DNA of 64,000 nt from Ruminococcus sp. (GTDB lineage Bacteria; Bacillota; Clostridia; Oscillospirales; Ruminococcaceae). Every line of letters begins with the position of its first letter. The first letter of the stretch is position 1. Where the stretch lies: positions 1 to 64,000 of the forward strand of contig JAIDCY010000148.1 of the NCBI GenBank assembly GCA_029055625.1, written 5' to 3'. The translations under genes and the position numbers were made by a program. Below, one piece after another: positions 38,407-47,373 of the stretch. Under the pieces are notes generated by a model. It was not told the origin of the DNA and made no database searches. It saw only the letters and a program-made list of their open reading frames with translations.

Positions 38407-38435
38407 ATTATACATCAAAGCCGTTACATTGTCAA
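38407..38435 (-). promoter_or_regulatory. Promoter of the 123-aa gene
   Basis: Minus-strand TTGACA (38435-38430) and TATAAT (38412-38407), both exact consensus, with a 17-base spacer. Confidence 0.85.
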
Positions 38436-38447
38436 TAGAAAGTCTTT

Positions 38448-38984
38448 TTATTTTCGGGTAATGTGTTTTCTTATGTAACGAAAAGTATAGTCTTCACCCT
38501 TATCGGCGAGCATACGGAGCAGGAACTCTATTTTCCGTGCGGTATTTTTTTCTATGAAACGGTGAGTTTTTCCTCTTGTAAAGTATTCCAGCGGACAGGA
38601 ATCATTATATTTTTCCTTGTTGTAGGTCTTTGAGGCGGAAAGCCTGTCACAGAACATCTCTACTATGTAGTCGTCAGGCATGGGGACAGGTTCTATGCGT
38701 CGGGTTTTCGGGTTGTAATCCGTCCAGTACTCGAAATGGTGACGGTTTCTGCCCTTATGGTGAATCCATGCTTTAGAATATCCTTCAATTTCACGTTCTT
38801 TTTCGTTAGGACTTCTGTTACCCTGGAAGTACAGTACACCAGGGATAAATTCAGTCGGTGAGAATTTAGATAAGTCATGCAGAAGACCACGTTTTAATAT
38901 ACCTGCTCGGAAACAGTGCCACATTACGAGGTGTCTGTGATGCAGTACGGTTTTAAGATGTCCGAAAAAATTTTTAATCAACAT
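38448..38984 (-). CDS. DUF5662-family protein
   Basis: A 178-residue protein with HCFRAGILKRGLLHDLSKFS near its start and AWIHHKGRNRHHFEYW in the middle. His/Asp placement (HDLSKF, HHKG, HHFEYW) suggests a metal site like that of HD-type phosphohydrolases; this matches what I know as DUF5662. Biochemical function is unknown. The promoter's -35 box lies within the terminator of the upstream 60-aa gene. RBS AAGGAG lies before the ATG. Confidence 0.8.
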   Translation of the reverse strand: MLIKNFFGHLKTVLHHRHLVMWHCFRAGILKRGLLHDLSKFSPTEFIPGVLYFQGNRSPNEKEREIEGYSKAWIHHKGRNRHHFEYWTDYNPKTRRIEPVPMPDDYIVEMFCDRLSASKTYNKEKYNDSCPLEYFTRGKTHRFIEKNTARKIEFLLRMLADKGEDYTFRYIRKHITRK

Positions 38985-39004
38985 ATAATCAGCTCCTTTT
39001 CTAT

Positions 39005-39042
39005 ATTATAACACAAAAATGACACTCTGTCAAAGAGTGTCA
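39005..39042 (-). promoter_or_regulatory. Overlapping terminator and promoter
   Basis: A 9-bp stem (39020-39028 with 39034-39042) with a T-rich tail (39019-39013) terminates the 60-aa gene on the minus strand. In the same DNA, TTGACA (39033-39028) in the hairpin loop and TATAAT (39010-39005), spaced 17 bases, form a consensus promoter for the DUF5662 gene. Confidence 0.75.
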
Positions 39043-39212
39043 GGGATTTTGATGTCAATTTCCGTTACCGGCGGAAAAATACCGGGTGAATCGTCTATGG
39101 TATCTTCTCCGGCAATCAATGGTATAAATCCGGAATCATTCCACGATGCCGACGGAAAAAAGTATTCGTAATCCTTTGCGAACGGGTCAGGTACAGGAAT
39201 TTCTTTATTCAT
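39030..39212 (-). CDS. Small acidic hypothetical protein (60 aa)
   Basis: A 60-residue acidic, proline-rich protein starting MNKEIPVPDPFAKDYEYFFPS. It has a fair RBS (GGGAGA, 12 bases before the ATG), and its stop codon lies inside the terminator stem at 39020-39042, which supports a real transcription unit. Pro/Asp/Phe-rich short proteins can be secretion or binding tags, but nothing here identifies a function. Confidence 0.55.
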   Translation of the reverse strand: MNKEIPVPDPFAKDYEYFFPSASWNDSGFIPLIAGEDTIDDSPGIFPPVTEIDIKIPDTL

Positions 39213-39285
39213 TTTATCATCTCCCGAATGTTATTATGTACATTCAGGTAAATAATATTAATGGTATATTTTTACATATTTTCAC

Positions 39286-39314
39286 TTGATTTTTTTATGG
39301 AAATATGATAAAAT
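39286..39314 (+). promoter_or_regulatory. Promoter of the DUF1292 pair
   Basis: TTGATT (39286-39291) and TAAAAT (39309-39314) with a 17-base spacer, 32 bases before the first gene. Confidence 0.6.
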
Positions 39315-39346
39315 AAGTTATACAGAAAAAAGGAGGTATTTTTTCT

Positions 39347-39700
39347 ATGGTGGATTTTGATGATGACGAAGAGTATTTCAGTAGTGAGGAGGTACAGGAA
39401 CTTATGGCGGAAATAGCCGGAGATTTCGCAACACCTGACGAATCACCGGAAAATGAGTTTATAACCCTTACCAATGAGGACGGCGAAGCGGTAGAATTTA
39501 TGGTACTTGGTATAGTGGAGTATGCGGAAAAATTTTATATAATACTTCTGCCGACCGCTGAGGATACCGACCATAACGTAATTCTGGAACTCGTTCCCGA
39601 CGAAGAAAATAATTGCAGTACGTTCGCACCAGTACCGGAAGAGATTTTACGGGATATATTCAATAAATTTCTTACGGAATACGGTGAGAATCATGAATAA
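39347..39700 (+). CDS. DUF1292-family acidic protein A (117 aa)
   Basis: A 117-residue, strongly acidic protein whose core ITLTNEDGEAVEFMVLGIVEYAEKFYIILLP is the DUF1292 pattern (seen in YrzB of Bacillus); only its two ends are used as landmarks here. An N-terminal Asp/Glu stretch of about 30 residues extends the common domain. No enzyme signature is present. AGGAGG precedes the ATG. A second DUF1292 gene follows after 15 bases; DUF1292 genes often sit near aminoacyl-tRNA or Holliday-junction genes, which is not the case here. Confidence 0.8.
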   Translation: MVDFDDDEEYFSSEEVQELMAEIAGDFATPDESPENEFITLTNEDGEAVEFMVLGIVEYAEKFYIILLPTAEDTDHNVILELVPDEENNCSTFAPVPEEILRDIFNKFLTEYGENHE

Positions 39701-39715
39701 ACAGGAGGTTTTAAG

Positions 39716-40012
39716 ATGAGTGATTTTATCGAAAATGAAGAGTTTGAAGAGGAAGACGAAAATTATATAACCCTTACAGATGATGACGGAAATGAAGTAT
39801 CTTTTGAGGTAATCGGAGAGGTTGAGTATCAGGAGCGATATTTTGCGGTACTTTTACCTTTCGACGAGGACGACGACGGTGTAGTTATACTTGAAATTAT
39901 GCCATCCGATGACGAAAACGGCGAATTTCTTTCCATCGATGACGATAAACTTCTGTATGAGGTTTTCGACAAATTCAAATCAGAGTACGACGGAGAATAT
40001 GAGTTTGAGTAA
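39716..40012 (+). CDS. DUF1292-family acidic protein B (98 aa)
   Basis: A 98-residue acidic DUF1292 protein with YITLTDDDGNEVSFEVIGEV and YFAVLLPFDED in the core, a clear relative of the preceding gene. RBS is AGGAGG, 8 bases before the ATG. Together they look like a tandem duplication whose copies differ mainly at the N-terminus. Function unknown. Confidence 0.82.
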   Translation: MSDFIENEEFEEEDENYITLTDDDGNEVSFEVIGEVEYQERYFAVLLPFDEDDDGVVILEIMPSDDENGEFLSIDDDKLLYEVFDKFKSEYDGEYEFE

Positions 40013-40028
40013 AATTTAATCAGAAAAA

Positions 40029-40064
40029 AATCCCCTGTCGGTCAGCACAACAGGGGATTCGATA
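40029..40064. terminator. Bidirectional terminator between DUF1292 pair and gdhA
   Basis: A 10-bp stem (40029-40038 with 40050-40059). The run of A before it gives a strong T-tail on the minus strand for gdhA; the plus-side tail is weaker. Confidence 0.75.
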
Positions 40065-40108
40065 TTTATATTATTTTTTCTGATAAGTCACTGTCAGTTA
40101 TTTCTTAA

Positions 40109-41617
<1,509 letters not shown>

Positions 41618-41622
41618 TTAAA

Positions 41623-42900
41623 TCATTTTCCGAATTTATTTAAGTATTCGCTTGCAAGATAAAGTGAACCGCATACAACAACTATGCCGTCGTTTAAGAG
41701 TGCGTATTCCTTAGCCTTTGCGACAGCATCAGTCAGTTTATGATAAACGCCGGTATGTGTACCGAACTTTCGGGATATTTCAGCGAGTTTTTCTGCCGGT
41801 ACTGCATTAGGTGCGAAGCCGTCTACAGTAAACATGACTTTTGAACATCTTGCAATATGACGTACACACTCTGGATAATCCTTTGAATCAACCATACCCA
41901 TGACTGCATAAATCGTTTTATTCGTAACTGAAGAAGAACAGTATAACTGGTAAACTCCTTCCGGATTATGTCCGCCGTCCACAATAACAGGCGGATTGCC
42001 GTTGATATACTGTATACGTGCCTTTACCTGAGTATTTTCTATGGATTTTTTAATATTTTCGTCAGAAATTTCAAAACCTTTTTTTCTGAGATATTCACAC
42101 GCCTCAATAGCCGTCACGGCATTCATGGGCTGGTGAAATCCTAACATAGCCATTTTATACTGTTCTTTTTTGTAAGTAAACGGCTTATTATCTGTTGGAG
42201 AGGCTACCAAATATTGTGTACCACAATGTTTAAAATCTCGATGGTCAGGCATTATAAATTCAGCATTCTTTTCCTTTGTGACTTTTTCAACAAGATATTT
42301 TACATTGCGTTTATTGTCAATGGAAAGAATAACAGCGGAATTTTCCTTTATTATACCGACTTTTTGCTGTGCGATTTTTTCAACAGTATCGCCTAAAATG
42401 TCTGTATGGTCAAGGGATATTGAAGTTATCACCGACAGCAGAGGAGGCGGTATAACATTTGTACAGTCAAGCAGTCCGCCGATACCGCATTCCAATACCA
42501 CTATATCGCAGTTTTCACGGACATACCACAGAAAAGCAATCGCCATAGTAATTTCAAACTGTGAGTAAGGTTTATCGTCAATTCTTTTACTGATAAGACT
42601 ACATATTCTGCATAGTGAATCGTCATCTATTTCCGTACCGTTTATGCGGATTCTGTCGTTATACCGGAGTATATACGGCGATGTGAATTGTCCGGTTTTG
42701 TAGCCGGAATATATCAAAGCATTTGAAATATATTCCACTGTAGAACCCTTTCCGTTAGTACCGGCAATGTGTACGAATTTAAGTTTTTTTTCCGGATTTC
42801 CGATAATTTTCATTAAATTTTCAGCCCGTGAAAGGTCAGTAATTTTTCCGCCGGATTTACTGTAGGAATTTATAAATTCCGTACATTCATTAATATTCAT
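41623..42900 (-). CDS. folC: Folylpolyglutamate / dihydrofolate synthase
   Basis: Mur-ligase-fold enzyme that adds glutamate to folates and may also make dihydrofolate. The 425-residue protein has P-loop GTNGKGST, a SPYILRYNDRIRING substrate segment, and the conserved VDGGHNPEGV of the C-terminal ligase domain. It overlaps the Dabb gene by 11 bases and is the last gene of the valS T-box operon; valS-folC adjacency is common in Firmicutes. Confidence 0.94.
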   Translation of the reverse strand: MNINECTEFINSYSKSGGKITDLSRAENLMKIIGNPEKKLKFVHIAGTNGKGSTVEYISNALIYSGYKTGQFTSPYILRYNDRIRINGTEIDDDSLCRICSLISKRIDDKPYSQFEITMAIAFLWYVRENCDIVVLECGIGGLLDCTNVIPPPLLSVITSISLDHTDILGDTVEKIAQQKVGIIKENSAVILSIDNKRNVKYLVEKVTKEKNAEFIMPDHRDFKHCGTQYLVASPTDNKPFTYKKEQYKMAMLGFHQPMNAVTAIEACEYLRKKGFEISDENIKKSIENTQVKARIQYINGNPPVIVDGGHNPEGVYQLYCSSSVTNKTIYAVMGMVDSKDYPECVRHIARCSKVMFTVDGFAPNAVPAEKLAEISRKFGTHTGVYHKLTDAVAKAKEYALLNDGIVVVCGSLYLASEYLNKFGK

Positions 42901-43189
42901 AGTCTATGCAGGCACGGTCAGTTTTTATAGTACCGATAAACTTTCCGAATGCTATGTGTGCAGGGTGTACCTGATAGGCGTTGAGGTCTTCTATAGTCTC
43001 AAAGTCGCAGAGCAGGGAAATTGTATAGTTTGACTGGTCTGCATCTTTCGAGTTGATAACAACTTCACCCTTTTTGAGTTCCTTTACATTTGCGATAACG
43101 TCGTTGAAACGCTCCTTGGCTTCGAGGGCGTTTTCGTAAACTGTTTTGTCAGTTTCCTTTAATCTGAACATTACAATATGTTTAATCAT
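42890..43189 (-). CDS. Dabb (stress-responsive A/B barrel) family protein
   Basis: A 99-residue ferredoxin-like dimeric barrel protein: MIKHIVMFRLKE start, central VVINSKDADQSNYTISLLCDFE, and the Dabb ending YQVHPAHIAFGKFI. The domain is found in polyketide cyclases and plant stress proteins; the role in bacteria is not defined. It has a GGAGATT RBS and overlaps folC. Confidence 0.88.
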   Translation of the reverse strand: MIKHIVMFRLKETDKTVYENALEAKERFNDVIANVKELKKGEVVINSKDADQSNYTISLLCDFETIEDLNAYQVHPAHIAFGKFIGTIKTDRACIDYEY

Positions 43190-43203
43190 GATAAAAAATC
43201 TCC

Positions 43204-43731
43204 TTATTTTAAAATCATTCTGTACTTTTTACATCTGAAAGTCCGGCTGTTATCGAATTTTGAGTATTCGGAATATTCCTCGAAAACAAGACCGCATTTT
43301 TCTATAACTCTTCCGGAAGCTATATTTTCTATGGCGTGTTCTGCTACAAATTCACGGGCATTATGTTCGGAGCAGGCGTATTTAATCATACGTTTTGAAG
43401 CTTCTGTTGCGTAGCCGTATCCCCAGCAGTCGAATCGAAGATTATAGCCGAAACTCCATACATTTTCGTTGGTTCTGAACCGTATACCCCCCGAACCAAT
43501 CAGCATATTATCCGATTTCCTTACAAATCCCCATGTATACTCATTTTCAAGGTTTTCAAGGGATTTTAACCACTCTTTCGTTACTTCTGTATTTTCGTGA
43601 CACGGATAAATCATATACTCTGCAACTCGTTCGTCACCTGTCCACGAAAATACGGCTTGTGTATCGGCGACGGTAAGCGGTCTTAAAATCAGGCGTTCCG
43701 TTTCGATAACAGGGATTATAAAAATACTCAT
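43204..43731 (-). CDS. GNAT acetyltransferase, RimJ/RimL type
   Basis: A 175-residue GNAT protein: ETERLILRPLTVAD start typical of RimL-like ribosomal-protein N-acetyltransferases, acetyl-CoA loop in FDCWGYGYATEASKRMIKYA and C-terminal NIASGRVIEKCGL. Target not known; many such proteins acetylate ribosomal protein N-termini or small molecules. It lies 7 bases after the YjbR gene in the valS operon. Confidence 0.88.
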   Translation of the reverse strand: MSIFIIPVIETERLILRPLTVADTQAVFSWTGDERVAEYMIYPCHENTEVTKEWLKSLENLENEYTWGFVRKSDNMLIGSGGIRFRTNENVWSFGYNLRFDCWGYGYATEASKRMIKYACSEHNAREFVAEHAIENIASGRVIEKCGLVFEEYSEYSKFDNSRTFRCKKYRMILK

Positions 43732-43738
43732 AAAAATA

Positions 43739-44095
43739 TCACCTGTCTATAATATTATAACTTTCGTCAATGATGTTGCATAATATTTTAAAGTCAATAT
43801 TTCCGTCAAGGATTATCGAAATCCATAGTTTTTTGTTCATATGGTACGCCGGAAATGCTTTACCCTCCGCAATGAGGCACTCTCTGGTAAGCGGTTCGCA
43901 TTTCAGGTTTATAATATCAACTATTGTATTATCATCATATCCGAATACAGATTTTTTCACCTGTAAAACTGCCACATACCATTTTTTATTTTTCCGGTTT
44001 CTTAAAACAAACGTATCGGGAGTTTTCAGCCACAGATATTCCGGTTCTGTGGCGTACTTCTCCCTGACATATGCTATTATCTTATCACGCATCAT
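43739..44095 (-). CDS. MmcQ/YjbR-family protein
   Basis: A 118-residue protein with the double-wing fold often named MmcQ/YjbR DNA-binding. Landmarks are PDTFVLRNRKNKKWYVAVL, INLKCEPLTRECLIAE and the ending PAYHMNKKLWISIIL ... IDESYNI. DNA binding is a family label rather than established for most members. It overlaps the valS stop by 4 bases. Confidence 0.9.
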   Translation of the reverse strand: MMRDKIIAYVREKYATEPEYLWLKTPDTFVLRNRKNKKWYVAVLQVKKSVFGYDDNTIVDIINLKCEPLTRECLIAEGKAFPAYHMNKKLWISIILDGNIDFKILCNIIDESYNIIDR

Positions 44096-46713
44096 TTTTT
44101 AAAAGCTTCTATAGACTGTTTTATTTTAGTCATTTTTTCCATAGCCTTGGCGAGTTTGGCTTTTTCCGCTTCTATGAGTTTTTCCGGAGCTTTTGCAATG
44201 AATCCCTGATTACTGAGTTTTCCGCTCAGGAAGTCAATATCTTTCTGAACTTTTGCCTGCTCCTTTTCGAGACGTGCTATTTCCTTATCCTTGTCAACGA
44301 GTTCGTCCATAGGGATAAAAATTCTTGCGGAATCGGTTACGGCATTAGCGGAATCCGGTATATCGAACTTTTCGCCGGTCTCTACCGCAGATGCAGAAGC
44401 AAGTTTTTCAAAGAATAACGCACATGATTTAAATAAATCTGGTTCTGTGGTCTCAATGAAAAGTTTAGCTTTTACAGACGGTGGAACATTCATTTCACTT
44501 CTTGTATTTCTTACTGCCTTTATAGCGGAAATTATCTTTTCAAATGATTTTTCTTCCGCTGAGTAGTCAATGGATTCGTCGTAAACAGGGTAACTTTCAA
44601 GTATAATCATTGACTTCTCATTAGTGAGTACCTGCCATATTTCCTCCGTTATGAACGGCATGAACGGATGTAACAGTTTCAGCATACCTTGCATAGACCA
44701 TACGAGTACGGCTTGTGCTTTTGCCATAGTCTCGCCACCGGCTTGTATGCGTGGTTTGGTGAGTTCAATGTACCAGTCGCAGAAAACGTCCCATATGAAG
44801 TCATAGAGTTTCTGAGAGGCTACACCTAATTCAAATTTATCGAGATTTTCATTTACTTCTTTTGCGAGATTATTGAATTTATTGATAAGCCATTTGTCTT
44901 CCGTTTCGAGTTTGTCGGGAAGTCCGGTAAATTCGAAGTCTTCCGGAAGATTCATCATTATAAAACGTGAGGCGTTCCAGAGCTTGTTTGCGAAATTTCG
45001 GGCGGATTTAACTTTTTCGTCGATATAACGCATATCATTACCAGGGGAGTTACCAGTTGCGAGCATAAAGCGGAGAGCATCTGCACCGTATTCGTTGATT
45101 ACTTCGAGGGGGTCAATTCCGTTTCCGAGGGATTTTGACATCTTACGTCCCTGCGAATCACGTACCAGTCCGTGTATCAGTACCGTATCAAACGGAACTT
45201 TTCCCATATTTTCGAGACCGCTGAACATCATTCTGATTACCCAGAAGAATATTATATCATATCCGGTTACGAGGGTGTTAGTCGGATAGAAATATTCAAG
45301 GTCTTTCGTATTTTCAGGGAATCCGAGAGTCGAGAAAGGCCATAACGCTGAACTGAACCACGTATCGAGAGTATCGGGGTCTTGACGCATTGGCTTATTA
45401 CATTTCGGACAGTTACAGGAATCTTCTTTTGTTACTACCATTTCACCGCACTCGTCACAGTAAAACGCCGGTATCTGATGTCCCCACCATATCTGACGTG
45501 ATATGCACCAGTCACGGATATTTTCGAGCCAGTGGAAGTATATTTTATCAAATCTTTCCGGTACAAATTTTGTGTCACCGTTCTTTACCGCATCTATCGC
45601 CGGTTGTGCAAGAGGTTTCATTTTTACAAACCATTGCGTAGAAACTTTCGGTTCTACGGTAGTACCGCAACGGTAACAAGTTCCGACGTTATGGCTGTAA
45701 TCTTCTATCTCGACTAATGCCCCCTCTTTTTCGAGGTCTGCAACGATAGCTTTTCTTGCTTCGTATCTGTCCATACCTGCATATGCCGGATAGTCTGTGG
45801 TAATAGTAGCGTCGTCATTCATTACGTTTATTACCGGTAAATTATGTCTCAGACCTACCTCAAAATCGTTAGGGTCATGAGCAGGCGTTATTTTTACGAC
45901 ACCTGTTCCGAAATCCATTTCAACGTAATCGTCCGCAACTATCGGGATTTCTCGGTGTACTATCGGTAAAATTACGGTCTTTCCGACGAGTTTTTTATAA
46001 CGTTCGTCAGCCGGATTTACTGCAACGGCGGTATCACCTAAAAGAGTTTCCGGACGTGTTGTAGCTAATTCGAGATAGTCTTCGGTATCCTTGATTTTGT
46101 ACCGTAAATGCCAGAAATGTCCAGCCTGCTCCTCGAAATTTACTTCCGCATCTGAAAGAGATGTCATACACTTCGGACACCAGTTAATAATTCTCTCGCC
46201 ACGATATATAAGACCTTTGTTATAATACTTGACAAACACTTCCTTTACCGCTTTTGAACAGCCTTCGTCCATGGTAAAGCGTTCCCTTGACCAGTCGCAA
46301 GAAGAACCGAGTTTCTTTAACTGTTCGACGATTCTTCCGCCGTACTGTTCTTTCCACTTCCACGCACGCTTCATAAATCCATCACGTCCGAGGTCTTCCT
46401 TTGTAATACCCTCCTTACGCATGGATTCTACTATTTTAGCTTCCGTAGCTATTGCGGCGTGGTCAGTACCTGGTAACCATAACGCAGAATATCCCGACAT
46501 TCTTTTCCAACGTATCAGTATATCCTGTAACGTTTCGTCGAGGGCGTGCCCCATATGCAACTGACCTGTAATGTTCGGCGGTGGGATTACTATTGTGTAC
46601 GGAATTTTTTTCGGGTCAACTTCCGCACGGAAACAACCCTTTTCGTACCATGCCTTGTAGATTCTGTCTTCAAAATCTTTCGGACTGTACGCTTTTGCAA
46701 GTTCTTTTGACAT
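44092..46713 (-). CDS. valS: Valine--tRNA ligase
   Basis: Class I synthetase with an editing domain, 873 residues. HIGH motif is in PNITGQLHMGHAL (about residue 55), the editing-domain entry is TTRPETLLGDTAVAVNP, KMSKS is RKMSKSLGNG (about 525), and the C-terminal coiled coil is DKDKEIARLEKEQAKVQKD. A Val-specific T-box leader lies upstream. First gene of valS-yjbR-GNAT-Dabb-folC. Confidence 0.97.
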   Translation of the reverse strand: MSKELAKAYSPKDFEDRIYKAWYEKGCFRAEVDPKKIPYTIVIPPPNITGQLHMGHALDETLQDILIRWKRMSGYSALWLPGTDHAAIATEAKIVESMRKEGITKEDLGRDGFMKRAWKWKEQYGGRIVEQLKKLGSSCDWSRERFTMDEGCSKAVKEVFVKYYNKGLIYRGERIINWCPKCMTSLSDAEVNFEEQAGHFWHLRYKIKDTEDYLELATTRPETLLGDTAVAVNPADERYKKLVGKTVILPIVHREIPIVADDYVEMDFGTGVVKITPAHDPNDFEVGLRHNLPVINVMNDDATITTDYPAYAGMDRYEARKAIVADLEKEGALVEIEDYSHNVGTCYRCGTTVEPKVSTQWFVKMKPLAQPAIDAVKNGDTKFVPERFDKIYFHWLENIRDWCISRQIWWGHQIPAFYCDECGEMVVTKEDSCNCPKCNKPMRQDPDTLDTWFSSALWPFSTLGFPENTKDLEYFYPTNTLVTGYDIIFFWVIRMMFSGLENMGKVPFDTVLIHGLVRDSQGRKMSKSLGNGIDPLEVINEYGADALRFMLATGNSPGNDMRYIDEKVKSARNFANKLWNASRFIMMNLPEDFEFTGLPDKLETEDKWLINKFNNLAKEVNENLDKFELGVASQKLYDFIWDVFCDWYIELTKPRIQAGGETMAKAQAVLVWSMQGMLKLLHPFMPFITEEIWQVLTNEKSMIILESYPVYDESIDYSAEEKSFEKIISAIKAVRNTRSEMNVPPSVKAKLFIETTEPDLFKSCALFFEKLASASAVETGEKFDIPDSANAVTDSARIFIPMDELVDKDKEIARLEKEQAKVQKDIDFLSGKLSNQGFIAKAPEKLIEAEKAKLAKAMEKMTKIKQSIEAFKK

Positions 46714-46756
46714 TTCTTTAACTCCTTTTTTTGAAATATTTCCGGTAATAACAGAA

Positions 46757-47017
46757 AAATCCCCGAACCTCTGACGGTTCAGGGCGAATAGTTGCTATCC
46801 GTGTTACCACCTGATTTTCAGAAAATATAAATTTTCTGCACTCTTAATCCCTGTAACGTGGGAAAATTACGCCGACGCTTACTGAATAGAAAATCCGTTC
46901 ACCGCCGGAGCTCAGGAACTACTTCAGAACATTCAGTCATATCACCTCACACCAACCGGTGACTCTCTGCAAATCGTTAAATGTACCTACTTGTTTCCGT
47001 CGTTGCTTTTGGAATAT
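46757..47017 (-). promoter_or_regulatory. T-box leader, tRNA-Val specific, upstream of valS
   Basis: On the minus strand: AGAGAG (about 46968-46963), a specifier GTA (46922-46920) followed by six bases and GAG exactly as in the asnS leader, the T-box AGGTGGTAACACG (46812-46800), and a terminator hairpin with ATTTTT (about 46785-46757). GTA reads valine. Uncharged tRNA-Val should raise expression of the five-gene operon. Confidence 0.92.
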
Positions 47018-47023
47018 AAGTAA

Positions 47024-47052
47024 ATGATAACATATCCGGCGTATTTTGTCAA
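47024..47052 (-). promoter_or_regulatory. valS operon promoter
   Basis: Minus-strand TTGACA (47052-47047) and TATCAT (47029-47024) with a 17-base spacer. Confidence 0.75.
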
Positions 47053-47085
47053 CAGTTCAGGTGAATTTTTTTGAATTTTCTTTTT

Positions 47086-47126
47086 TAATTCATAATTATT
47101 AATTCTGCATTTTTAATTACAATTTT
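47086..47126. repeat. AT-rich palindromic repeat, copy 3 (diverged)
   Basis: A 41-bp AT-rich element (TAATTCATAATTATTAATT at its left end, TTAATTACAATTTT at its right) related to those at 2731-2762 and 8301-8332. It lies between the divergent valS and pcrA promoters. Nothing else coding is seen in 47053-47190. Confidence 0.45.
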
Positions 47127-47191
47127 ACCACTGTTCAGGGTAAAAGTCAACAAGATACTTATTTTTTTATGCTAGTTTTGAAAAAACAGCG

Positions 47192-47220
47192 TTGACATGG
47201 TAATAAAATTGTGATAAAAT
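47192..47220 (+). promoter_or_regulatory. pcrA promoter
   Basis: TTGACA (47192-47197) and TAAAAT (47215-47220) with a 17-base spacer. The leader to the pcrA ATG is about 147 bases and has no gene I can see. Confidence 0.7.
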
Positions 47221-47373
47221 AAGAAATGGTATAATTGAATTAACAGGGGTCTTGACAGGTATGTTATAATAATAATTATCGGGAATACACAGCTATCAGA
47301 AATTTACAGCATGGCTTTTTCTGCATAATCAGATTTCCCCCGTACTAATAAATAATTTTGTAGGAGACTTTTT

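Noticed and set aside
47252-47270. TTGACA and TATAAT boxes upstream of pcrA
   Set aside because: The spacer is only 7 bases, so they cannot act together; the pair at 47192-47220 has correct spacing.
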